DNA of 64,000 nucleotides, taken from positions 248,001 to 312,000 of the forward strand of contig JAWLAZ010000003.1 of the NCBI GenBank assembly GCA_041395205.1. Reading direction: 5' to 3'. Below are positions 53,974 through 61,020 of the stretch, piece after piece (positions within the stretch are counted from its first letter, which is position 1; each line of letters begins with the position of its first letter). The notes below the pieces were generated by a model, which had not been told where the DNA came from, did not search any database, and saw nothing but the letters and a program-made list of their open reading frames with translations. The stretch comes from JAHEFU01 sp041395205. Its GTDB lineage: Bacteria > 4484-113 > JAFGCY01. The position numbers and the translations under genes are program-made.

Positions 53974-54336
53974 CTACTCCGAATCGATCAGCTGGTCGCT
54001 GACCTTTGCATAGCGCAGCCAGCGGTCACTGACCCGGCGGCGCCCCACGCGCGTGGGCTTGCCCGTCGTCTTGTCGATCACCATCACATTGCTCAGGTGG
54101 ATCGGCATGGCGACGCTGATGATCCCGCCGGGCTGGCCGCCGGGCTGGCTCTTCACGTGCTTCTTGTATTCATTGAGGCCTTCAATGATGCACTTCATCG
54201 TCTTGGAGTCGACGCTCACGACCTTGCCGCGGCGGCCCTTCTCCTTGCCGGTGATCACGACCACCTCATCACCGCGCTTGACCTTGGTCTTGACGGCATG
54301 CTCGTTGACATTCTTCGTGCGGATGAAACGCGGCAT
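53974..54336 (-). CDS. rplX: 50S ribosomal protein L24
   Basis: L24 is an assembly initiator of the large subunit. The start is ATG 54336, overlapping the rplN stop as TGATG, which is the coupling seen elsewhere; a GTG at 54339 adds one residue. The 120-residue product has KVKRGDEVVVITGKEKGRRG and MPIHLSNVMVID. Slightly longer than E. coli L24. Confidence 0.97.
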   Translation of the reverse strand: MPRFIRTKNVNEHAVKTKVKRGDEVVVITGKEKGRRGKVVSVDSKTMKCIIEGLNEYKKHVKSQPGGQPGGIISVAMPIHLSNVMVIDKTTGKPTRVGRRRVSDRWLRYAKVSDQLIDSE

Positions 54337-54707
54337 CACAGCACCTCCGGGGCGAGCGAGACGATCTTCATGAAGCCCTTCTCGCGCAGCTCACGAGCCA
54401 CGGGCCCGAACACGCGGGTCCCGCGGGGATTGAGCGACTCGGGGTCGATGATCACCACGGCGTTGTCATCGAAGCGCACCACGCTGCCGTCACGGCGCTG
54501 CGTGGGGAACTTCTGGCGGACGACCACTGCCTTCACGACCGTACCCTTCTTCGCATTGGAACGCGGGGCGGCCTGCTTGACGGTGCAGACGATGATGTCA
54601 CCGATCTGCGCGGTCTTCTTGCGGCCGCGGCCGAGCACACGGATCGCCAGGACTTCCTTGGCTCCCGTATTGTCGGCTACTCCCAGTCTTGTTTCCTGCT
54701 GGATCAT
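54336..54707 (-). CDS. rplN: 50S ribosomal protein L14
   Basis: L14 lies at the subunit interface. The 123-residue product begins MIQQETRLGVADNTGAKEVL and has GDIIVCTVKQAAPRSNAKKG and NPRGTRVFGPVARELREKGF, ending LAPEVL. The sequence is strongly conserved. Confidence 0.99.
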   Translation of the reverse strand: MIQQETRLGVADNTGAKEVLAIRVLGRGRKKTAQIGDIIVCTVKQAAPRSNAKKGTVVKAVVVRQKFPTQRRDGSVVRFDDNAVVIIDPESLNPRGTRVFGPVARELREKGFMKIVSLAPEVL

Positions 54708-54725
54708 TGCGGTTTCCTTTCCTGG

Positions 54726-54977
54726 TTAGTGCCCCGGAGCGACCCGGATGATTTCCTTGAGCGTCCAGCTCTTGCGCTTGGAGATCGGGCGGCACTCCTC
54801 GATGCGGACGAAATCGCCGACCTGGGCCTTGCCTTCCTCATCATGCGCCATGAACTTCTTGCGCACACGGACGTACTTCTTGTAGAGCGGGTGCTGGGTG
54901 GTACGGACCACCTCCACGACGATGGACTTCTCCATGCTGTCGCTCACCACGGTTCCGGTCTTCTGCTTGCGCGGCAT
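54726..54977 (-). CDS. rpsQ: 30S ribosomal protein S17
   Basis: S17 binds early to 16S rRNA. The 83-residue product has KTGTVVSDSMEKSIVVEVVR, HPLYKKYVRVRKKFMAHDEE and GDFVRIEECRPISKRKSWTL. Its ATG overlaps the rpmC stop by one base. Confidence 0.98.
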   Translation of the reverse strand: MPRKQKTGTVVSDSMEKSIVVEVVRTTQHPLYKKYVRVRKKFMAHDEEGKAQVGDFVRIEECRPISKRKSWTLKEIIRVAPGH

Positions 54978-55198
54978 TACTTGGCGCCTCCATTGAGTTC
55001 CTTCTCGCGGATCAGGTTGTTGACGGCCGCGAGCCGGCGGCGGGTCTGCGGGATCATCCGGTAGTTCTCAAGCTTGCCGCTGAGCCGGTCCATCCGGTGC
55101 GTGAAACCGAGGCTCTTGAGCTCGCGAGCCATGTCGCGCAGCTCCGAGACGCTCTTGTCACGCAGTTTCTCCTCTTTGAACCACTTGTTGGTGCTCAT
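54977..55198 (-). CDS. rpmC: 50S ribosomal protein L29
   Basis: L29 lies near the exit tunnel. The start ATG 55198 is 2 bases after rplP; a longer frame to 55279 runs into rplP. The 73-residue product has EEKLRDKSVSELRDMARELK and GKLENYRMIPQTRRRLAAVN, the helical hairpin of the family. Normal length. Confidence 0.96.
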   Translation of the reverse strand: MSTNKWFKEEKLRDKSVSELRDMARELKSLGFTHRMDRLSGKLENYRMIPQTRRRLAAVNNLIREKELNGGAK

Positions 55199-55200
55199 GG

Positions 55201-55620
55201 CTACTTCAGCTCCAGCTTTTCGACGATCTTGCACTTGACGGGCAGCTTGTGCATCGCGCGGGTCAGGGCCTCGCGGCACAGCGCCTCGTTGTCAGTGACG
55301 TGGACCTCGAACATGATCGTGCCGGGACGGACCACGGCGACGAAGCCCTCGACGTTACCCTTACCCTTACCCTGGCGGGTCTCGGCGGGCTTCTTCGTAT
55401 AGGGTTTGTCCGGGAACAGACGGATCCACATCTTGCCGAACTTCTTGATACGGCGGGTGATGCTGATACGACAGGACTCGATGTGGTTGGCCTTGATCCA
55501 GCCCGGCTCGAGCGCCATCAGTCCATAGCTGCCGTACAGCACGTCGCAGCCCCGGTAGGCCTTGCCCCGGGTGCGGCCGCGGTGCGGCTTGCGGTAGCGG
55601 GTTCTGCTGGGTGTCAACAT
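55201..55620 (-). CDS. rplP: 50S ribosomal protein L16
   Basis: L16 contacts the A- and P-site tRNA elbows. The 139-residue product has the TRYRKPHRGRTRGKAYRG start, YGLMALEPGWIKANHIESCR and RRIKKFGKMWIRLFPDKPYT. Its ATG overlaps the rpsC stop by one base. Confidence 0.98.
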   Translation of the reverse strand: MLTPSRTRYRKPHRGRTRGKAYRGCDVLYGSYGLMALEPGWIKANHIESCRISITRRIKKFGKMWIRLFPDKPYTKKPAETRQGKGKGNVEGFVAVVRPGTIMFEVHVTDNEALCREALTRAMHKLPVKCKIVEKLELK

Positions 55621-56282
55621 CAGCTGGCCTCCTCGACGCGCTTCCTCTGCGGGACCACCTCACCGGTGTAGATCCAGACCTTCACGCCGATCGCGCCGGC
55701 GATGGTGCGGGCCACACCGCTGTGGTAGCTGATCTTGGCGCGCAGGGTGTGCAGGGGCACCTTGCCGCGCTTGATGTACTCGGTCCGGCTCATTTCCGCA
55801 CCGTTGAGGCGGCCGGCGACCATGAGCTTCACGCCCTTGGCACCGGACTGCATGCAGCGCTTCATGGTCTGGCGCAGCACGCGGCGGAAGTTGATGCGCT
55901 TCTCGATCTGCGTGATGATGTTGCCGGCCACCACGCGCGCACTCAGATCCGGCTTCGACTCCTCGTAGAAGTCGAGGTGGATGTCCTCAGTGGTCTTCAG
56001 TTCCTTGCGCAGGCGGTTGATCAGCTCCTCGCGGCGTGCGCCGCCCTTGCCGACCGCGATGCCGAGACGCACCACGAAGCAGTTGATGATCACCTTGCCT
56101 ATGTAGCGGTTGATCACCACGCGGCTGAGCTGCGCGGTGAACAGCTCCTTCTCGAGGAACTTGCGGATCTTGATGTCCTCGATCAGGTAGTCAGCGTACT
56201 TGCTGCGGTCCGCATACCAGGTGCTGTCCCAGCTCTCGGTGACGCCGAGGCGGAAACCCTTGGGATGTGTCTTCTGACCCAC
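55620..56282 (-). CDS. rpsC: 30S ribosomal protein S3
   Basis: S3 guards the mRNA entry channel. The 220-residue product begins MGQKTHPKGFRLGVTESWDS, has a KH domain with VVINRYIGKVIINCFV and the C-terminal half GRLNGAEMSRTEYIKRGKVP. The length is a little short of E. coli S3. Ten bases after rplV. Confidence 0.98.
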   Translation of the reverse strand: MGQKTHPKGFRLGVTESWDSTWYADRSKYADYLIEDIKIRKFLEKELFTAQLSRVVINRYIGKVIINCFVVRLGIAVGKGGARREELINRLRKELKTTEDIHLDFYEESKPDLSARVVAGNIITQIEKRINFRRVLRQTMKRCMQSGAKGVKLMVAGRLNGAEMSRTEYIKRGKVPLHTLRAKISYHSGVARTIAGAIGVKVWIYTGEVVPQRKRVEEAS

Positions 56283-56292
56283 TCTCTACTCC

Positions 56293-56637
56293 TTACTTCG
56301 CGCCCTGGCGCACATCGAGCTCGATGGTCACATGGCAGGACCGCTTGAAGATCCGGAAGGCACGGCCGCGGGCGCGCGGCTTGATGCGCTTCATGGTCGG
56401 ACCCTGGTCAACCATCACATTGCTCACGAACAGCGTGGCGGGATCCAGGTCGTTGTTGTTCTGGGCGTTGGCAACCGCGCTCTTCAGCAGCTTGTGCAGG
56501 GTCTGGCAGGTCGGGCTGCTCTGCAGCGCGAGGATCGCCAGGGAGCGGTCGACGGGCTCACCCTTGATGGTGCTGGCGAAGCGCCGCACCTTGAGCGGCG
56601 GGACGCCGAAGTTCTTCAGACGCGCGTAGGTCTTCAT
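56293..56637 (-). CDS. rplV: 50S ribosomal protein L22
   Basis: L22 lines the exit tunnel. The 114-residue product has LQSSPTCQTLHKLLKSAVAN and FVSNVMVDQGPTMKRIKPRARG with the C-terminal hairpin. Its ATG overlaps the rpsS stop by 4 bases. Confidence 0.97.
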   Translation of the reverse strand: MKTYARLKNFGVPPLKVRRFASTIKGEPVDRSLAILALQSSPTCQTLHKLLKSAVANAQNNNDLDPATLFVSNVMVDQGPTMKRIKPRARGRAFRIFKRSCHVTIELDVRQGAK

Positions 56638-56912
56638 CGCTTGCCCTTCCTTTCGTCCTTCACGTGGCTGCGGAAGTTGCGCGTGGGAGCGAACTCACCG
56701 AAGCGGTGTCCCACGAGGTCCTCGGTGACGAACACCGGATACCACTTCTTGCCGTTGTACACCTCGAAGTTGTGCCCGATGAATTCGGGAGCGATCATGG
56801 AGGCGCGCTTGAACACGCGGATCACCTTGCGCTCGCCGGACTCATTGAGTCTGTCGATCTTCTCGTACAGCGAGTAGTGTACGTACGGTCCTTTCTTGCT
56901 GGAGCGGCTCAT
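56634..56912 (-). CDS. rpsS: 30S ribosomal protein S19
   Basis: S19 sits on the head of the small subunit beside S13. The 92-residue product begins MSRSSKKGPYVHYSLYEKID and has IAPEFIGHNFEVYNGKKWYP and GHRFGEFAPTRNFRSHVK. It lies 15 bases after rplB. Confidence 0.98.
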   Translation of the reverse strand: MSRSSKKGPYVHYSLYEKIDRLNESGERKVIRVFKRASMIAPEFIGHNFEVYNGKKWYPVFVTEDLVGHRFGEFAPTRNFRSHVKDERKGKR

Positions 56913-56927
56913 TGCTTCATCTACTCC

Positions 56928-57758
56928 TTACTTGACCCTGCGGTCCTTCACCAGGTGGCGCTTGGACTTGCTCTTGCTGCGGGTCCGGAAACCCTTGGCG
57001 AGGACGCCCGTGGCGCTTGTCGGCGGACGGCCGCTGTTGGTGCGGCCCTCACCACCACCGTGCGGGTGGTCCACCGGGTTCATCACGGTGCCACGCACGT
57101 GCGGACGGCGGCCGCGGTGGCGGTTGCGCCCCGCGTTGCCGAGCTTGACGTTCGAGTTGTCAGAGTTGCTGACCGTGCCGATCGTGGCGCGGCACTTGCG
57201 GTTGACGCGGCGCATCTCGCCGGAAGGCAGGCGGATGATCGCATCGCTGCCCTCCTTGGCCATCACCTGGGCACTGGTGCCCGCGGCACGGACCAGCTTG
57301 CCGCGCTGGCCGGGACGGATCTCGATGTTGTGAATCACCGTACCATCCGGGATGTTCTCCAGCGGCAGGGTGTTGCCGACGCGGATCCCGGACTCGGGAC
57401 CGCTCTGGATGCGGTCACCAACCTTGACACCCTCGGGGCAGATCACGTAGCTGAGCTTGCCGCTCTCGTAACGGATCAGCGCGATGAAGGCGGTGCGGTT
57501 CGGATCGTACTGGATGCTCTGCACCGTGGCGGCCTCGGCGTCGTTGACACGCTTGAAGTCCACCAGGCGGTAGTGCTGGCGGTTGCCGCCGCCGCGGGAG
57601 CGCACGGTCACGCGGCCCGTGTTGTTGCGGCCACTGTGCTTCTTCTTGCGCTCAAGCAGGCTCTTCTCGGGCTTGTCGCCGCTGAGAGTCGCCGAGTAGT
57701 CGATCACGCTCATCGCGCGGCGCGACGGCGTATACGGTTTGTACTTCTTGATCGGCAT
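56928..57758 (-). CDS. rplB: 50S ribosomal protein L2
   Basis: L2 is required for subunit association and peptidyl transferase. The 276-residue product has KYKPYTPSRRAMSVIDYSAT, GRNNTGRVTVRSRGGGNRQH, and the near-invariant NPVDHPHGGGEGRT with the essential His. Gap of 13 bases after rplW. Normal length. Confidence 0.99.
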   Translation of the reverse strand: MPIKKYKPYTPSRRAMSVIDYSATLSGDKPEKSLLERKKKHSGRNNTGRVTVRSRGGGNRQHYRLVDFKRVNDAEAATVQSIQYDPNRTAFIALIRYESGKLSYVICPEGVKVGDRIQSGPESGIRVGNTLPLENIPDGTVIHNIEIRPGQRGKLVRAAGTSAQVMAKEGSDAIIRLPSGEMRRVNRKCRATIGTVSNSDNSNVKLGNAGRNRHRGRRPHVRGTVMNPVDHPHGGGEGRTNSGRPPTSATGVLAKGFRTRSKSKSKRHLVKDRRVK

Positions 57759-57771
57759 TGTCAGTCTCCGC

Positions 57772-58071
57772 CTAGACGGCCTCGGTGAGCTCAGCGATGT
57801 GCTGGCCTTCCGCGAGCGAGATGATCGCCTTGCGGCGCTTGTTCTTCATGTATTCGTGGCGGCCGACACGCTTCTTCTTGCGGGGCAGGTTGATGATGTT
57901 GACCTCAACCACGTCCACGTTGAAGCGCTCCTTGACGGCGCGGGCCACGTCCAGCTTGGTGGCATTGGCACTGATCTGGAAGACGTACTTGCCCTCGCTG
58001 AGCAGCAGGTCGTTGGTCTTCTCGGACAGGTGCGGCTGGATCAGGATGTCCGCGTAATGGAAGCTGCCCAT
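57772..58071 (-). CDS. rplW: 50S ribosomal protein L23
   Basis: L23 is the docking site for trigger factor and SRP at the tunnel exit. The 99-residue product has ADILIQPHLSEKTNDLLLSE, YVFQISANATKLDVARAVKE and RKKKRVGRHEYMKNKRRKAI. Its start overlaps the rplD stop by one base. Confidence 0.97.
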   Translation of the reverse strand: MGSFHYADILIQPHLSEKTNDLLLSEGKYVFQISANATKLDVARAVKERFNVDVVEVNIINLPRKKKRVGRHEYMKNKRRKAIISLAEGQHIAELTEAV

Positions 58072-58733
58072 TACTCTTCACCTCCGTCTTCATCAGCCGG
58101 GGCGGCGGGCGCGGGGGCGGCATTGCCGGCGGCGCCGTTCTGCTGGCTGAGCAGTTCCTTGTAGTGGTCCAGTGCGCTCTGGGAGAAGACGAGGGCCTCG
58201 CTCTCCACCAGGTCGCGCACGTTGAGGTGCTCGGGGGTCACCTGGCGCACGAAGGGCAGGTTGCGGGCACCCAGCCAGACCGGGCTGTCGTTCATCACGA
58301 CGAGGTTGATCGTGCGGGCCTCCACGCCGGAGAGCACGCCGTTGACTTCCTTCGTCTTGTTGAAGCCGTCGAAGTCCTTGCCCTGGATCACGAATGCGCT
58401 GTCACCGAGAATGTGGTGCAGCACGGCGCTGCGCAGGGCGGAGCGGCGGACCTGCTTGTTCAGGTTCTTCACCTGGCGGCGCGGGCGCGGCGGGAAGGCC
58501 AGACCACCACCGTACATGTGCGGGTTGGTGCGCTCACCCTGGCGGGCGCGGCCGGTGCCCTTCTGGCGGTACCACTTGGCGCTGGTGGCCCGGACATCGC
58601 TCTTGCGCTTCTTCTTGGCCGTCAGCGGGCTGCCCAGCGCGACCTGGCGCAGGTAGCTCTCCTGGATATGGTAGACGTTGGGTTTCTCGAGCAGGAGCTC
58701 GGGAAGCTCCTTGAGCTTGACCTTCTTGGCCAT
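58071..58733 (-). CDS. rplD: 50S ribosomal protein L4
   Basis: L4 binds 23S rRNA and in enteric bacteria represses the S10 operon by attenuation. The 220-residue product has the conserved RQKGTGRARQGERTNPHMYG loop and GGLAFPPRPRRQVKNLNKQV. A disordered Ala/Pro/Asp-rich C-terminal tail (PAPAAPADEDGGEE) follows. Gap of 3 bases after rplC. Confidence 0.97.
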   Translation of the reverse strand: MAKKVKLKELPELLLEKPNVYHIQESYLRQVALGSPLTAKKKRKSDVRATSAKWYRQKGTGRARQGERTNPHMYGGGLAFPPRPRRQVKNLNKQVRRSALRSAVLHHILGDSAFVIQGKDFDGFNKTKEVNGVLSGVEARTINLVVMNDSPVWLGARNLPFVRQVTPEHLNVRDLVESEALVFSQSALDHYKELLSQQNGAAGNAAPAPAAPADEDGGEE

Positions 58734-58736
58734 GTG

Positions 58737-59411
58737 CTACTCCTCTCCCTCTGCCGCGGCGATATCCGCCTCCGGCCGCTCCGTGATGCGCTTCACGAAC
58801 AGCGTGCCGCCGTTGGGGCCGGGGACGCTGCCGCTGACGGCGATTACGTTGAGATCCTTGTCGTATTCAAAGATGGTCAGGCCCTTGATCGTGACCTGCT
58901 CATGGCCCATGTGTCCGGGACGGCGGCTGCCCTTGAAGACGCGCGCGGCATCCGTGGCACCGTTGGACTGCGGGCGGCGGTTGTCCGGGTCACCGTGGGT
59001 CCGGTGCTGGCCGGCGAAGCCGTGGCGCTTCACCGCACCGGCGAAACCCTTACCCTTGCTGATGCCGGTCACATTGATCTGGTCCCAGCGGGCCATGAAG
59101 TCGGCGGGGTTGACTTCCATTCCGACCTCGATCCCCTCAAGCTCCTCAGCGCTGCAGCGCACCTCGTAGAACTTGCTGAGAATCTTCTCCGTACCGGCCT
59201 TGACCAGCACACCCTTGGTGGGCTTGTTGATGCGTTTCTCCAGGGTCTCGCGATAGGCAACCTGCACGGCGCTGTAGCCGTCGGTCTCCTCACGCTTGAT
59301 CTGGGTGACAACGACCGGGATCGGCTGCAGCAGCGTCACCGGCAATGTGGTGCCGGTGCCGTCGAAGGCAGACGTCATCCCGATCTTTCTGACTGGTATC
59401 TTCTTGATCAT
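58737..59411 (-). CDS. rplC: 50S ribosomal protein L3
   Basis: L3 is an assembly initiator near the peptidyl-transferase centre. From ATG 59411 (MIKKIPVRKIGMTSAFDGTG) it has 224 residues, with the VTGISKGKGFAGAVKRHGFA and GSRRPGHMGHEQVTIKGL signatures. No Shine-Dalgarno precedes the ATG; a run of six T belonging to a terminator-like hairpin lies 12-17 bases upstream. An alternative GTG at 59435 lies inside that hairpin. The tail is acidic. Confidence 0.96.
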   Translation of the reverse strand: MIKKIPVRKIGMTSAFDGTGTTLPVTLLQPIPVVVTQIKREETDGYSAVQVAYRETLEKRINKPTKGVLVKAGTEKILSKFYEVRCSAEELEGIEVGMEVNPADFMARWDQINVTGISKGKGFAGAVKRHGFAGQHRTHGDPDNRRPQSNGATDAARVFKGSRRPGHMGHEQVTIKGLTIFEYDKDLNVIAVSGSVPGPNGGTLFVKRITERPEADIAAAEGEE

Positions 59412-59423
59412 TGCTTTATCCAG

Positions 59424-59451
59424 AAAAAAGGGCACCGCACGGCGGATGCCC
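59424..59451 (-). terminator. Terminator-like hairpin between rpsJ and rplC
   Basis: On the minus strand GGGCATCCGCCGTGCGGTGCCC (59451-59430) folds into a stem of about 8 paired bases with a 3-base apical loop and an internal bulge, and is followed by TTTTTT (59429-59424). It has the form of an intrinsic terminator inside the S10 operon, just 12 bases before the rplC ATG. It may act as an attenuator that sets the rpsJ to rplC ratio. Confidence 0.6.
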
Positions 59452-59466
59452 AGATGATTCCTAGTT

Positions 59467-59772
59467 CTAGACCTTCAGCTCCACATCGACACCACTCGGC
59501 AGGTCAAGCGCACTGAGGTGCTCGACGGTCTGGGAGGTGGGGCTGAGGATGTCAATCACGCGTTTGTGCGTGCGCATCTCGAAGTGCTCGCGGGACTTCT
59601 TGTCGACATGGGGGCTGCGCAGCACGCAGTACACGCGGCGCTCCGTCGGCAGCGGAATCGGGCCGACGACGCGGGCACCGCTGCGCTCAGCGGTCGACAC
59701 AATCCGCTCGACGCTCTGGTCGAGAATCTTGTAGTCGAAGCTCTTGAGCCTGATTCGAATCCTCTGTGCCAT
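59467..59772 (-). CDS. rpsJ: 30S ribosomal protein S10
   Basis: S10 joins the small-subunit head and also binds NusB in antitermination. The 101-residue product begins MAQRIRIRLKSFDYKILDQS and has GPIPLPTERRVYCVLRSPHV, with the C-terminal LPSGVDVELKV. It heads the S10 operon. Confidence 0.98.
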   Translation of the reverse strand: MAQRIRIRLKSFDYKILDQSVERIVSTAERSGARVVGPIPLPTERRVYCVLRSPHVDKKSREHFEMRTHKRVIDILSPTSQTVEHLSALDLPSGVDVELKV

Positions 59773-59804
59773 CTGGACTATCCTTCACAAATTCTGAACA
59801 TAAG

Positions 59805-59836
59805 AAAGGCCACGTCCCTCATCAGGACTGGCCTTT
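59805..59836 (-). promoter_or_regulatory. Leader hairpin upstream of rpsJ
   Basis: On the minus strand AAAGGCCA (8 bases), a mismatched inner part, and TGGCCTTT make a strong stem with an inner TCC/GGA helix and a 6-base loop. It lies in the leader of about 150 bases between the S10 promoter and rpsJ and is followed by CTTATG. S10 leaders elsewhere carry attenuation hairpins, so this is a plausible regulatory structure. Confidence 0.5.
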
Positions 59837-59932
59837 GCTTGCTGTACCACCCGACAGTCAGGGCACTTTCCGTATGGAGGAGTTACCCCGAATCGACAGG
59901 CACCACCGGGACGATCTCCCAGTGGACTGCGG

Positions 59933-59961
59933 AGTGTAACACAAGAATCCCACACTGGCAA
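59933..59961 (-). promoter_or_regulatory. Promoter of the S10-spc operon (rpsJ to map)
   Basis: On the minus strand TTGCCA (59961-59956), a 17-base spacer and TACACT (59938-59933, preceded by TGT, so extended) form a good promoter. Transcription would start near 59926. No other strong promoter is visible before rpmJ. Confidence 0.65.
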
Positions 59962-60025
59962 TACTTTGGCGGATTTGGAGGTGTGGTCCCGCTATGGCGG
60001 TACTGCCGCACAATCACCGCAGGAG

Positions 60026-60068
60026 GCCAGACCCATGGTCTGGCAGGATGCCAATCCCAGGGATTGGC
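60026..60068. repeat. Two adjacent perfect inverted repeats
   Basis: GCCAGACC-CAT-GGTCTGGC (60026-60044) and GCCAATCCC-A-GGGATTGGC (60050-60068) have 8- and 9-base arms and are 5 bases apart. They could fold as RNA hairpins or act as protein-binding sites. Confidence 0.85.
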
Positions 60069-60343
60069 CGGATCTCATGCCCTTGGCTTGAGCATCTCCT
60101 CAACTGCACGTCTCACTGAGACTCCTTACTTCTCGAACCTGCGCCAGTTCCCCTCGGAAATCACCTTCACTTGCCCGTCCAGCACCTGGATCGCCGTAGT
60201 GTCATCCATCGCATACACCGTCACCGGCATCTGCGCGGCCCAATCCCGCTATAGACCAAACAGGCACCAGGTGTGTTGGCTGGCAGTATACATTACATAT
60301 ATGTGTTGATGCCCTGTGGATAGACTGGGACGGAAGAGCGGTG

Positions 60344-60390
60344 TGTCGGTCTGTAGACCGACAGGGCCTGGTAGGTCTTCAAGACCTACC
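60344..60390. repeat. Second pair of perfect inverted repeats
   Basis: TGTCGGTCT-GT-AGACCGACA (60344-60363, 9-base arms) and GGTAGGTCTT-C-AAGACCTACC (60370-60390, 10-base arms) lie 6 bases apart. Both have GGTCT/AGACC at the centre, as does the first palindrome at 60026, in opposite order. Confidence 0.85.
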
Positions 60391-60442
60391 CTCCGATCTT
60401 CCCTCCGCTACACCCGACAACCCAGCTCCTACGTCCTCGCCC

Positions 60443-60470
60443 GATCCCCGGTCCCTGGTCCCCGGTCCCT
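60443..60470. repeat. Heptad tandem repeat GGTCCCY (4 units)
   Basis: GATCCCC, GGTCCCT, GGTCCCC and GGTCCCT follow one another without gaps. The same 7-base unit recurs at 60942-60969 on the other side of the small membrane-protein gene. Confidence 0.85.
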
Positions 60471-60484
60471 ATCAAGGCGTATGC

Positions 60485-60490
60485 TAAACT
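60485..60490 (+). promoter_or_regulatory. Extended -10 of the small membrane protein gene
   Basis: TGC followed by TAAACT lies 11 bases before the ATG at 60502, implying a leader of about five bases. The ATG at 60481, which overlaps this box, is then unlikely to be the start. Confidence 0.4.
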
Positions 60491-60501
60491 CCGGCCCGTT
60501 C

Positions 60502-60792
60502 ATGGACGAAGCACCGCACAGCAAGCCTGATCCCGCCTCAGAGGCCCCGCCGCTCAACACAGCCGACCAGAGCATCACCTCCGGCCAGCTGATGTGCGCG
60601 CTGCAGATGGGGATCTTCCTGCCCTTCCTCGGCCCGCTGATCGTACTGGCGGTCGCCCTGCTGAACCGCCAGCACAAGGACTTCAAGCTGATCATGTACG
60701 GCGCGCTGAGCTTCTTCCTCCTGCAGCTGGCCGCCGTGGCCCTGCTGTATGGCTATGTAATGACCAACCGCGCACCGGTTCCCGGCAACTGA
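60502..60792 (+). CDS. Small two-helix membrane protein
   Basis: A 96-residue protein of no recognised family. The first ~30 residues are hydrophilic (MDEAPHSKPDPASEAPPLNT). Two hydrophobic helices follow, about residues 36-56 (MGIFLPFLGPLIVLAVALL) and 66-88 (LIMYGALSFFLLQLAAVALL), with a basic loop NRQHKDFK between them. That predicts both ends on the same side of the membrane. ATG 60502 is chosen over ATG 60481 because of the extended -10 placed between them. The gene is flanked by heptad repeats. Confidence 0.65.
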   Translation: MDEAPHSKPDPASEAPPLNTADQSITSGQLMCALQMGIFLPFLGPLIVLAVALLNRQHKDFKLIMYGALSFFLLQLAAVALLYGYVMTNRAPVPGN

Positions 60793-60810
60793 ACCAACCG
60801 CCTGGATGAA

Positions 60811-60905
60811 TCAGTGGTCAGTAGTCAGTGGTCAGTAGTCAGACCACTGATTACTGAAATCTGACCACTGATGTCTGACCACTGACCACTGACTACTGAT
60901 TACTC
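60811..60905. repeat. Heptad repeats TCAGTRG in imperfect inverted arrangement
   Basis: TCAGTGG and TCAGTAG alternate without gaps at 60811-60838, then the complementary form (units such as TGACCAC, TGACTAC) runs to 60905. The two halves can pair as one long imperfect hairpin. No gene is present. This resembles the short tandemly repeated repetitive sequences seen between genes in some bacteria, notably cyanobacteria. Confidence 0.8.
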
Positions 60906-60941
60906 CAACTGCAACATTCACGCTCCGCAGCTTGTCACACG

Positions 60942-60969
60942 GGTCCCCGATCCCAGGTCCCCGGTCCTC
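60942..60969. repeat. Heptad tandem repeat GGTCCCC (4 units)
   Basis: GGTCCCC, GATCCCA, GGTCCCC and GGTCCTC run in direct succession, the same unit and orientation as at 60443-60470. The stretch before it (60906-60941) holds nothing notable. Confidence 0.8.
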
Positions 60970-61005
60970 CGACGTCAGGCCGACAGCCTGGCCTCCGGAC
61001 TCTGC

Positions 61006-61011
61006 TATGCT
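61006..61011 (+). promoter_or_regulatory. Extended -10 of mfd
   Basis: TGC followed by TATGCT lies 9 bases before the ATG at 61021. AAGGG at 61013-61017 may serve as a ribosome site on the very short leader. Confidence 0.45.
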
Positions 61012-61020
61012 CAAGGGCTC

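Larger units (their letters stand above)
59962..60484. other. Intergenic region rich in palindromes and heptad repeats
   Basis: No gene can be supported in this roughly 520-base region. It holds four perfect inverted repeats (60026-60044, 60050-60068, 60344-60363, 60370-60390) and the heptad array at 60443-60470. Weak open frames here have no family resemblance and differ in base composition from neighbouring genes. It lies between the S10 promoter (-) and a small membrane-protein gene (+). Confidence 0.7.

Noticed and set aside
59805..59836. Hammerhead ribozyme in the S10 leader (CTGATGAG motif)
   Set aside because: CTGATGAG is present on the minus strand but the second core element GAAA and the third helix are missing. 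The simple hairpin explains the sequence.
60811..60905. CRISPR array at the TCAGTRG repeats
   Set aside because: Units are seven bases, contiguous and without unique spacers, and no cas gene is near.
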